Position numbers and translations under genes: made by a program | DNA from: a bacterium | Lineage (GTDB): Bacteria > Krumholzibacteriota > Krumholzibacteriia > JACNKJ01 | Length of the DNA: 47,231 bases | Reading direction: 5' to 3' | Assembly: GCA_016873475.1 (NCBI GenBank) | Contig: VGXI01000006.1 | Coordinates: 1 to 47,231, forward strand | Notes under the pieces: generated by a model | Seen by the model: the letters and a program-made list of their open reading frames with translations, nothing else | What the model was told of the DNA's origin: nothing | Database searches by the model: none | In this document: one piece after another, positions 9,324-17,331 of the stretch | Layout: each line of letters starts with the position of its first letter | Numbering within the stretch: the first letter of the stretch is position 1

Positions 9324-10002
9324 CCGCTGCCCATTGCCCGAACTGCTCCCCGAGCTGGCCGAACTACCGGCGACGGACCCGCGGCGCCGGCACCTGGACG
9401 CTTGCCCCGCCTGCCAGGCGCGCCTGGCCGACTACCGCGATTTCATGGCCGGGGCGGCGCCCTGTCCGCCCCGGGAGCTGAAGCCGGCGCTCGCCGCACT
9501 GGACGCCGGGCTGCGCGCGGCAATCGCGGAGAGCGAGGGGGCGGCAGCGAGGCCGCGGGTTCGCCGGCTGTCTCTCGAGCATCCGGCGGCACGGCTGGGC
9601 CTCGCCCTCGCCGCGGTCCTGTTGCTACTGGTCGCGCTGAATGCGCTGCCGCGAGGCACGCGAGAGCGGGAGATCCGGCTGCGCGTCGACGAGGAGCTGC
9701 CGGATGCCGGCCAGGGGCTGCGCCTGCGTCCGGCGCGCCTGCTGGCGGACGGCGGCCTCGCGCTCGCCTGGGAGCCGGTGGCGGGCGCGGACGCTTACTC
9801 GGTGCGGCTGCTGGCACCGGATCTCTCGCTGCTGGCCGAGCGCTCGAGCGGGGGCGCCACGGAGCTGCGCCTGGAGGCTCGCGAGCTGCGCGCACTGCTG
9901 GCCGGTGCGCGCATCCTGGTCTGGCAGGTCCAGGCGCGCGCGGGTGGGGATCCGCTCGTCCAGTCGTCGCCGGCGACCTTCGCCCTGCCCGCGGCGCCCT
10001 GA
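9316..10002 (+). CDS. ZAS-type membrane anti-sigma factor
   Basis: This 228-residue single-pass membrane protein carries the zinc anti-sigma signature H26-x3-C30-x2-C33 in its cytoplasmic N-terminus. A transmembrane helix lies at about 93-111. The extracytoplasmic part (about 115-228) contains a fibronectin-III-like segment (LAWEPVAGADAYSVRLL and WQVQARAGG). It should hold the preceding sigma factor inactive at the membrane. GTG 9316 overlaps the sigma gene, and the TPR-CHAT gene starts 8 bp after the stop. The periplasmic domain may sense a ligand or be the site of regulatory cleavage. The anti-sigma call rests on the zinc motif and on gene order. Confidence 0.85.
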   Translation: MVDRCPLPELLPELAELPATDPRRRHLDACPACQARLADYRDFMAGAAPCPPRELKPALAALDAGLRAAIAESEGAAARPRVRRLSLEHPAARLGLALAAVLLLLVALNALPRGTREREIRLRVDEELPDAGQGLRLRPARLLADGGLALAWEPVAGADAYSVRLLAPDLSLLAERSSGGATELRLEARELRALLAGARILVWQVQARAGGDPLVQSSPATFALPAAP

Positions 10003-10009
10003 GCCCGGC

Positions 10010-12781
10010 ATGCGTTTTCGCGCCCGGCATGTCGTCCCGCTCGCCGTCCTCTTCGCGCTGCTCGCGGCCCCGCCGGCGCGGCCCGCGCCGGTTGGCGCGA
10101 CCGGAGCGGCGGCGTGGCCCGCGCTGGCGCGGCTGGACTCGCTGCGCCTCGCCTGGCGCGGTGCCGAGGCGCTCGCCCTCATCGACACCCTCCTGCCCGC
10201 CGCGCGCGCAGCGCGCGACAGCGCCCGGCTCGCGGGACTGCTCGTCCGCCAGGGCGAGCTGCTGACGTCGCTGGGCAGCGCGGGCCTCGCCGAGGCGCCG
10301 CTGCGCGAAGCGCTCGCGCTGGGCGCGGCGCGAGGGGACACGCGCACCCGGCTCAACGCGCTGCGCTGGCTCGGTCTCGCGCTCGAGGGCCAGGGCCGCG
10401 CCGCCGAGGCGACGCAGCGCTACCTCGAGCTGCAGAACCTGGCCGCGGCCGCCGGTGACGCCAGGCACCAGGGCTGGGCGCAGGTGGGGCTGGCCTGGCA
10501 GGACTACCAGGCCGGCCAGAGCGCGCGCAGCGCCGAGCGCTACCGCCAGGCGATCGCGCACTTCGCCGCCACCGACGAGCGCCGCGGCGAGATCTGGGCC
10601 TGGAACGGTCTCGGCGGCGCGCTCGCCAGTCTCGGCGACTATCGCGCGGCGATGGACTGCTACCGGCGCGCGGCCGCGGGTGCGCGCGCCGGCGGCGATC
10701 CGACGGTCGAAGCGATGGCACTCAACAACCTGGGCGGCCTCGCCTTCGACCTCGGCGATCCCGGCGATGCGATCGGGCACTTCGACCGCGCCCGCCAGAT
10801 CGAGATCGCTGAGCACTACCCCAAGGGCGCCTTCCTGCCCGCGCTCAACATCAGCCGTTGCGAGCAAGAGCTGGGGCGGCTCGCGGCGGCATCAGCGCTC
10901 CTCGACTCCCTGCTCGGCGCGAGTCGCGCCGGCGGCTGGCCCGATCTGGAAGCCCGGGCCCAACTCGGCCGCGCCGAGCTGGCGATGCGCCGCGCGCGCC
11001 CGCGCCAGGCGGCGGGGATCTACCGCGAGGTGCTGGCCATGGGCGCGCGCCTGCCCGAGCGCAGTGCGCTGGACGCCCGTCTCGGCCTCGCCCGCGCCCT
11101 GGCCCGCTGCGAGGGCGATGCGGCCGCGCTCGCCGCGCTCTCCTTCGGCGATGCGCCGCTCGAGGACCGCCAGCTCGCAACGGCGATCGCTGCTGAGACC
11201 GGTCGCCGGCTGCTTGCGCTCGGCCGGCCGGCAGAGGCGCTGCCGCGCTACCGCGCCGCCGCCGCCGAGGCCGCCCAGCTGGGCCTGGGCGGCCTGCGCG
11301 TGCAGGCGCTGGCCGGCCTCGCCGCTGCACAGCGCGCGCTGGGGCACGCCGACAGCGCCCTCGTTCTCCTGCGCGAGGGCGCACGGATCTGGGAAGCCGA
11401 ACGCAGCCTGCCGCGCGACCCCGAGTGGCGTGAGCAGCGCGGGGCGGCCGGTCATCTCCTCTACAGCGAACTTGCGCTCGCCCTGCTCGCGCCGCGCGCC
11501 GGCCTCAAGGAGGCTGCGCGCACGCGCCCCGCCTTCGACCAGCTCCAGCGCTTCAAGGCGCGCACGCTGCAGGAGCGCATGCTCGGGCCTGGCGCCCCCG
11601 CGGGCGAGTCCGCCTGGGCAACGGCCAACCTGGATCGATTGCAGCGCGAGACCCTGCGCGACGGCGAATTGCTGCTCGACCTCTATCTCGGCCCGGAGCG
11701 CTCGCTGCTCTTCGCGGTGACGCGCGCGCACTGCTACGCCCTGTTGTTGCCGGCCGAGGAACTGATCAGCGGCCGCCTGCGCGCATTGCATGGTCTGCTC
11801 GCCGCGCCGCCGGACCGGGCCGCACCGGCCGCCGCGCGAGAGGCCGAGCAGGCGGTGATCGCGGCGGCGGCCGCCGCCCTGCGCGGCCAGCTCTTCGGGG
11901 GGATCGAGGACCTCCTGGTGGCGAGCCGGCGCGTGGTGCTCGTCCCCGACGGCGTGCTCAACCTGTTCGCTCCCGCCCTGCTCGACCTTGCCGGGGGCCG
12001 GGAGTGGATCCGCGTCCCCGCCGCCGCCGTGCTCGTCGGACTGCGCGCGGGCGGTGGGGCACCGGCGCCACTGCGGCCGCTGCGCGCGCTCGCCCTTGCG
12101 GGCGACGGTGAGCGCGTCGCCCTGCCGGGCGCACGCCGCGAAGCCGCGGCCCTGGCGCGGGGTTATCGGGGCGTCGAGCGCTTGCTCCTGCCGGGGGCGG
12201 TCGGCGGCGACATCTCCCTCGAGCGCCTGCGCGGCTACGACCTGCTGCACATCGCCGCCCACGCCGAGCTGAACGACCAGAGCCCCTGGCAGTCCGCGCT
12301 GCTGCTCGGCGGCAAGCGGCTCAGCGCGGCCGAGATCGCCCGCGGCCGGCTCGACGCGCGCCTCGCCGTGCTGGCGGCCTGCGCCTCGGCGGACGGCCGC
12401 CGGCTCTCGGGCGAGGGCGTCCTCGGCCTGGCGAGCGCCTTCCTCGGCGCCGGCGCGCCGGCCGTGATCGCGACACTCTGGCCCGTCGACGATGCGGCGA
12501 CCGCCGCGCTGATGGAGCGCTTCTACGCCGAGCTGGCCGCCGGGCGGAGCGCGGCCGCCGCCCTGGCCGGCGCCCAGGCGGCCCTGCGCACCAGGGAGTC
12601 CACCGCCCATCCCTTCTTCTGGGCCGGCGTCGTGCTGGTGGGGGACGGGGAGGCCGGTCTGCCCCTGCGCCAGCGGCCCTTCCTCGCCCGTCACGGCCTC
12701 CGCCTCCTGGCCGGCCTGGCCGGGCTTCTCCTGCTCTCGGTCGCCCTGCGGCCCGCCCGAAAAATGCGCGCCTCCTTGTGA
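10010..12781 (+). CDS. exported TPR-CHAT protein (caspase-like protease), membrane-anchored
   Basis: The protein has 923 residues. A signal peptide (about 1-26) predicts export. Residues about 40-540 form a long array of tetratricopeptide-type helical repeats (for example GEIWAWNGLGGALASLGDYRAAMDCY and AMALNNLGGLAFDLGD). The C-terminal CHAT domain (about 570-875) keeps the catalytic pair: H751 in HIAAHAE and C791 in LAACAS. A GEGVLGLASAFLGAGAPAVIATLWPV stretch follows. A last hydrophobic helix (about 890-911) ends in a short basic tail, so the protease would face the periplasm. It is encoded with an ECF sigma factor and its anti-sigma factor, which suggests a role in that signal path. The substrate is unknown. 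Confidence 0.88.
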   Translation: MRFRARHVVPLAVLFALLAAPPARPAPVGATGAAAWPALARLDSLRLAWRGAEALALIDTLLPAARAARDSARLAGLLVRQGELLTSLGSAGLAEAPLREALALGAARGDTRTRLNALRWLGLALEGQGRAAEATQRYLELQNLAAAAGDARHQGWAQVGLAWQDYQAGQSARSAERYRQAIAHFAATDERRGEIWAWNGLGGALASLGDYRAAMDCYRRAAAGARAGGDPTVEAMALNNLGGLAFDLGDPGDAIGHFDRARQIEIAEHYPKGAFLPALNISRCEQELGRLAAASALLDSLLGASRAGGWPDLEARAQLGRAELAMRRARPRQAAGIYREVLAMGARLPERSALDARLGLARALARCEGDAAALAALSFGDAPLEDRQLATAIAAETGRRLLALGRPAEALPRYRAAAAEAAQLGLGGLRVQALAGLAAAQRALGHADSALVLLREGARIWEAERSLPRDPEWREQRGAAGHLLYSELALALLAPRAGLKEAARTRPAFDQLQRFKARTLQERMLGPGAPAGESAWATANLDRLQRETLRDGELLLDLYLGPERSLLFAVTRAHCYALLLPAEELISGRLRALHGLLAAPPDRAAPAAAREAEQAVIAAAAAALRGQLFGGIEDLLVASRRVVLVPDGVLNLFAPALLDLAGGREWIRVPAAAVLVGLRAGGGAPAPLRPLRALALAGDGERVALPGARREAAALARGYRGVERLLLPGAVGGDISLERLRGYDLLHIAAHAELNDQSPWQSALLLGGKRLSAAEIARGRLDARLAVLAACASADGRRLSGEGVLGLASAFLGAGAPAVIATLWPVDDAATAALMERFYAELAAGRSAAAALAGAQAALRTRESTAHPFFWAGVVLVGDGEAGLPLRQRPFLARHGLRLLAGLAGLLLLSVALRPARKMRASL

Positions 12782-12790
12782 TCCCCGCAC

Positions 12791-12830
12791 GCCTCCCGGT
12801 TCTCAGAAGCCGACCACTTCGCCGGGAGGC
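12791..12830 (+). promoter_or_regulatory. hairpin covering the FG-GAP gene's ribosome binding site
   Basis: GCCTCCCGG (12791-12799) and CCGGGAGGC (12822-12830) are perfect 9-bp inverted repeats with a 22-nt loop. The right arm contains GGGAGG (12824-12829), the Shine-Dalgarno sequence placed 6 bp before the ATG at 12836. In RNA the stem would hide the ribosome site, so translation could depend on opening of the stem. Confidence 0.55.
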
Positions 12831-12835
12831 CGACC

Positions 12836-15800
12836 ATGCCGCGCACCGCCGTCCGCAGCACTTCCATCCTTCGCCTTGCCGCCGCGCTCACCCTCCTCGC
12901 TGTCGCCCTCGGCCTGCCGCTCCGCACGGCGGCGCCGCCCCGCGCAGGCGCGCCGGCCGCCGCGCTGCCGGCCGGCATCGATGCGGGCTGGTGGGACGCC
13001 GTGCGCCAGGACCTGAGCGCGCGCGAATACGCCTTCGACTTCACGCCAGCGGGCGGCCTCGCCGCCCCCAACCGCGCGCAGGGCCTGCGCCTCGACTTCA
13101 CGGCGGCGGGCTTGAAGGTCGAGCCGCGCCGCGGCAGCGCCGCGGACTGGAACTGGACCTGGCGCACGGCCGCCTGGGGCCGCCCCGGCGCGCTGCAGGC
13201 TCTGCCCGCCGTGGCGCCGCAGGCCGAGGTGCAGCGGGTGGAGTACGCCTACGCCGGCCTGCGCGAGTGGTACGAGAACCGCGAGGCGGGGCTCGAGCAG
13301 GGCTTCACCGTCGGCGCGCCGCCCGCCGGCGAGGGTCCGCTCGCGGTGCTGGGCGCGCTGGACGGCACCCTGAGCGCACGCCGTGCGGGCGAGGGCCTGG
13401 TCTTCGTCGACGCGCAGGGACGCGAGCGCCTGCGCTATGGCGAGCTGGCGGCCTGGGACGCGACCGGTCGCGACCTGCCCTGCCGGCTCGAAATCGCGGA
13501 CGGCGGCCTGCGGCTGCTCGTCGACGACATGGGTGCGCAGTATCCGGTGGTCATCGATCCCCTGCTCACCACGCCCGACTGGGAGGTGCACGGCGCCATC
13601 GCCAACGCCGCGATGGGCTATCGCGTGGCGACGGCGGGCGACGTCAACGGCGATGGCTACAGCGACGTGATCGCCGGCTCGCCGGACTACACGACGAACG
13701 GCGTCACCCATTACGGCCGTGCCTGGGTGTTCCTCGGCGGCGCCGGCGGGCGACGTCAACGGCGATGGCTACAGCGACGTGATCGCCGGCTCGCCGGACT
13801 ACACGACGAACGGCGTCACCCATTACGGCCGTGCCTGGGTGTTCCTCGGCGGCGCCGGCGGCCTCGCGGCCACGCCGCACTGGGAAGTCACGACCACTCA
13901 GGACGACTGCCGCTTCGGCTACAGCGTGGCGACGGCTGGGGACGTCAACGGCGACGGCTACGACGACGTGCTCGTCGGCGCGCCCGACTACACGCTGAGC
14001 AGCCAGGAGAACGGCTGCGCCTTTCTCTACCTCGGATCGGCGAGCGGCCTCGACACCAGCGCCGACTGGCGCGAGGACGGCAGCAACACCTACGTCTCCT
14101 TCGGCTACAGCGTGTCGACGGCGGGCGACGTCAACGGCGACGGCTACGACGACATCATCATCGGCGATCCCTACTTCGGCACCACGGGGCGCGCGACGAT
14201 CTACCTGGGCGGCGCCTCCGGCCCCGACCACACCTACGATTGGTTCGTGAACCTGACCGGCCGCACCGGCCACTGCGTGGCGGGCGCGGGCGACGTCAAC
14301 GGCGACGGCTATGCGGACGTGATCGTCGGCTCGCCCTGGCGCTCGAACGGGCTGGGCGCGGAGGGTGCGTTCTACGTCTTCCACGGCGGATCCGGCGGGC
14401 CGGACACCACCGCGGATCGCACGGTCTTCGGGGACGAGGTCGCGCAGTACCTGGGCTACTGCGTGGCGCGCGCCGGGGACACCAACGGCGACGGCTACGG
14501 CGACGTGCTCGTGGGCGGCGTGGCGCTGGACGGCTTCTACGCCACGACCTCGAAAGTGCAGCTCTACACGGGCGGCGCGAGCGGCGTGGGCGCCACGCCG
14601 GTCTGGGAGAAGGAGCAGGCCGACGACCTGCAGCCGCTGGGCTACGACCTCGCCACGGCGGGAGACGTGAACGGCGACGGCCTGGCCGACGTGCTCGTCG
14701 GCTGCCGGCAGAGCGATCTCGGCGGCGCCGACGCGGGCACGGCCTGGCTCTACTTCGGCTCGCTCCAGGGCCTGGCGACCACCGCGGCCTGGACCGTGGA
14801 CGGCGAGGCGGCCGGCGACCTGCTCGGCCCCGTCGGCACGGCGGGCGACGTGGACGGCGATGGCTTCAGCGACATCCTGCTCGGCGCCACCGGCAGCGAC
14901 GTCGGCCACGCCGCCGCCGGTGGACTCTACTGCTACTCGGGCGCCGGCGACCTGCCCAAGACGACGAGCGGCTGGTACGCCCAGGGCGACCAGGTCGATG
15001 GCACCTTCGCCTACCGCCTGGCCTGCGCGGGCGACGTCAACGGCGACGGCTACGACGACCTCTGGGTCGGCGCGCCCTGGTACGACAACGGCCAGGTCGA
15101 CGAAGGCGCCGTCTTCCTCTACTTGGGCGGCCAGCTCGGCCTGGCCTACGCGCCGGGCTGGTGGGCCGAGGGCGATCAGACGGATTGCCACTTCGGCTTC
15201 GGGCTCGACAGCGCGGGCGATGTGAACGGGGACGGCCTCGCGGACGTCATCGTCGGCGCTTCCTGGTACGACGGCAGCGCCGGCTCCAGTGGCGCTGCCT
15301 TCCTCTGGTACGGCACGGCGGGCGGTGCCCCCTCCGGCAATCCCGCGAATGCGGACTGGAGCGCCATCGGCGCCCAGGCCGGGGCAATGCTGGGCGCCGG
15401 CGTCTGCGGGGCCGGCGACGTCAACGGCGACGGCTACGGCGACGTGGTGATCGGCGCGCCCTTCTACGACAATCCGACGACCAACGAAGGCGCGGTCTGG
15501 GGCTACTACGGCGGTCCGACCGGGCTGCCGGCCGCGCACGACTGGTTCCACGACACGGGCAGCGCGGAATCCGGCTACGGGCTGCGTCTGGCCTCCGCCG
15601 GCGACATGAACGGCGACGGCTACAGCGATCTGCTCGTGGCCGCGCCGCTGTACAACCACGGCAGCACGGACGAGGGCCTGATCTTCGTCTACATCGGCGG
15701 CGAGGACGGGCTGCAGACCGGCGCACCCTGGTGGTTCGCCGAGAGCAACGAGGCGGACGCCGAGCTCGGCCTGTCCATCGCCTGCGCCGGGGACGTCAAC

Positions 15801-16991
15801 GCCGACGGCTACAGCGACATCATCGCCGGCGCGCCCTACATGGACTCACCGGCCACGGACGTCGGCCACGCGCTGGTCTGGCTGGGCGCGGCCACGGCGC
15901 CGCCGACCGGCACGCCGGCCAACGCCGAGCTGAACGTCGGCATCAGCGACAGCTATGCGCACCTCGGCAGCGCGGTGGGCGGCGCCGGCGACGTCGACGG
16001 CGACGGCTACAGCGACGTGATCATCGGCGCCCCGCACTACACGACGGCTGCCGGCACCGCCGCCGGCCTCGCCTTCATCTACCGCGGCGGCCCGGACGGC
16101 ATCGTCCACGGCGCGGCGCCCTGGTTGATCGACGGCATCCAGGAAGAGAGCTGGTTCGGCAACGCCACCTGCAGCGGAGACTTCAACGGCGACGGCTTCA
16201 GCGACGTCGTCGTCGGCGCGGAGCAGTACAGCAACGGTCAGAACCAGGAGGGCCTCGCCTTCCTCTTCTATGGCAACGGCGGCCGCGGCCTCGCCCGCAC
16301 GCCGCGCCAGTGGAAGACGGACACCGTGACCCGTCTTGCGCCCCTGGGCCGCAGCGACGCCCTCGACGCCGTCGCCCTCAGCGCGCGGGGTCGCACGCCG
16401 GGCGGCCGCGGCACAGTGCGCTTCGTGGCCGAGGTCGAGCCGCTGGGCACGGACTTCGACGGCGCGGGCACGGTGGCCGGCAATTGGACCGACACCGGCG
16501 CTCCCGCGGCGGGTGCGGGCAGCGCGGTCGCGCTCGCGCCGGCGCTCGCCGGCGGCCTCGCCGACGACACGGCGCAGCACTGGCGCCTGCGCCTCGAGAC
16601 CGGCGATCCTTACTTCCCGCGCACGCCCTGGCTCAGCCTGTCCGCGAACGCGATCACGATGACGGACTTCCGCACGCGCGGCGCAGGCACGGGGGCGGGC
16701 GAGACGCCGCCGGCGAGCCTGCTGGCGCTGGAGAGCTACCCGAATCCCTTCAATCCCGCGACCACGCTGAGTTACACGCTGCCCGCCGCCGGACATGTGC
16801 AGCTGGATGTCTACGACGCTGCCGGACGCCACCTGCGGCAGCTCGTCTCGACGACACAGGCGGCCGGCCCTCACACGGCGGTGTGGAACGGGTGTGATGG
16901 GGAGGGCCGGCCCCTGGTTTCCGGGCTCTACTTCGCCCGCCTGCAGGCGGCGGGTGCCGCAGAGAGCCGGAAGCTCGTGCTCGTGAAATGA
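12836..16991 (+). CDS. secreted FG-GAP propeller protein with FlgD-like C-terminal tail, frame-shifted by a duplication
   Basis: Removing one copy of a 112-bp tandem duplication (13632-13861) restores a single frame of 1347 residues; as written, the frame breaks near residue 305. A signal peptide (about 1-32) and a 220-residue beta-rich N-terminal domain (EYAYAGLREWYENREAGLEQGF, ending YPVVIDPLL) come first. Then follow 14 FG-GAP repeats of about 65 residues, each with a Ca2+-binding AGDVNGDGYSDV-type loop and a GAP-like turn. Fourteen repeats fit two seven-bladed propellers. A linker domain is followed by the C-terminal NPFNP module and FlgD-Ig-like fold (YPNPFNPATTLSYTLP to the end), as in secreted proteins of the FCB group. 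It begins 54 bp after the TPR-CHAT gene. Cell-surface binding or adhesion is inferred. Confidence 0.8.
13632..13861 (+). repeat. perfect 112-bp tandem duplication inside the FG-GAP gene
   Basis: Bases 13632-13749 are identical to 13744-13861: two copies with a 112-bp period and 6 bp of shared sequence (CGGCGG) at the joints. The unit encodes one FG-GAP loop (GDVNGDGYSDVIAGSP to VFLGGAGG). Since 112 is not a multiple of 3, the second copy moves translation out of frame. Deleting either copy restores the frame. Other repeats in the gene differ at many bases, so this exact copy is recent or an assembly artefact. Confidence 0.95.
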
Positions 16992-17028
16992 GGCGCTAGC
17001 GCGACAGGGACGCCGCGCGGCGTTCTCG

Positions 17029-17059
17029 ACCCGGGTCGCCCCCCTGCGGCCCGGGTTTT
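17029..17059 (+). terminator. Rho-independent terminator after the FG-GAP gene
   Basis: ACCCGGG (17029-17035) pairs with CCCGGGT (17050-17056) across a 14-nt loop and is followed by TTTT (17056-17059). It lies 38 bp past the FG-GAP stop. Confidence 0.65.
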
Positions 17060-17063
17060 CATT

Positions 17064-17125
17064 GCGCCCCTGCGGGTCCCGCCGACCGCCGCTTCACAGG
17101 CGTTCGGCAGAACCCGCAGGGGCGC
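17064..17125. repeat. long perfect inverted repeat in the gap before mfd
   Basis: GCGCCCCTGCGGGT (17064-17077) and ACCCGCAGGGGCGC (17112-17125) are perfect 14-bp inverted repeats with a 34-nt spacer. Inside the spacer CCGACCGCC and GGCGTTCGG could pair with one mismatch, extending the hairpin. No T-run follows on the plus strand. It stands between a terminator and the mfd promoter, in a 340-bp stretch without a gene. Its function is unknown. Confidence 0.75.
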
Positions 17126-17209
17126 TTCCCTGGCAGCGCGCGAGCCGGACGGGCACGCGCGCGCCGTCGGCACAGGGCGCGCGACCCGGACGAGCGCTCG
17201 CTCGCGCGA

Positions 17210-17238
17210 TTGACCACGGAACGCGGCATTGCTACTTT
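17210..17238 (+). promoter_or_regulatory. promoter of the mfd-foldase block
   Basis: TTGACC (17210-17215), a 17-bp spacer and TACTTT (17233-17238) form a good sigma-70 promoter 94 bp before the mfd ATG. It follows the terminator and hairpin of the preceding block and is the only strong candidate in this gap. Confidence 0.6.
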
Positions 17239-17331
17239 GCGCGCGGCGCCGGCAGCGGCGCCCCCCAACCCAGCGAAAGCCCCCCGGTTGCGGCCGGCCG
17301 GGGCTAGGTCTGCTTGCCGCAAGGAGCCCCC

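Noticed and set aside
12836-16897. Reading the out-of-frame part after the 112-bp duplication as a real Arg-rich protein
   Set aside because: The sequence beyond residue 305 in that frame is Arg-rich noise; the FG-GAP repeats continue in the other frame, so this is a frame shift.
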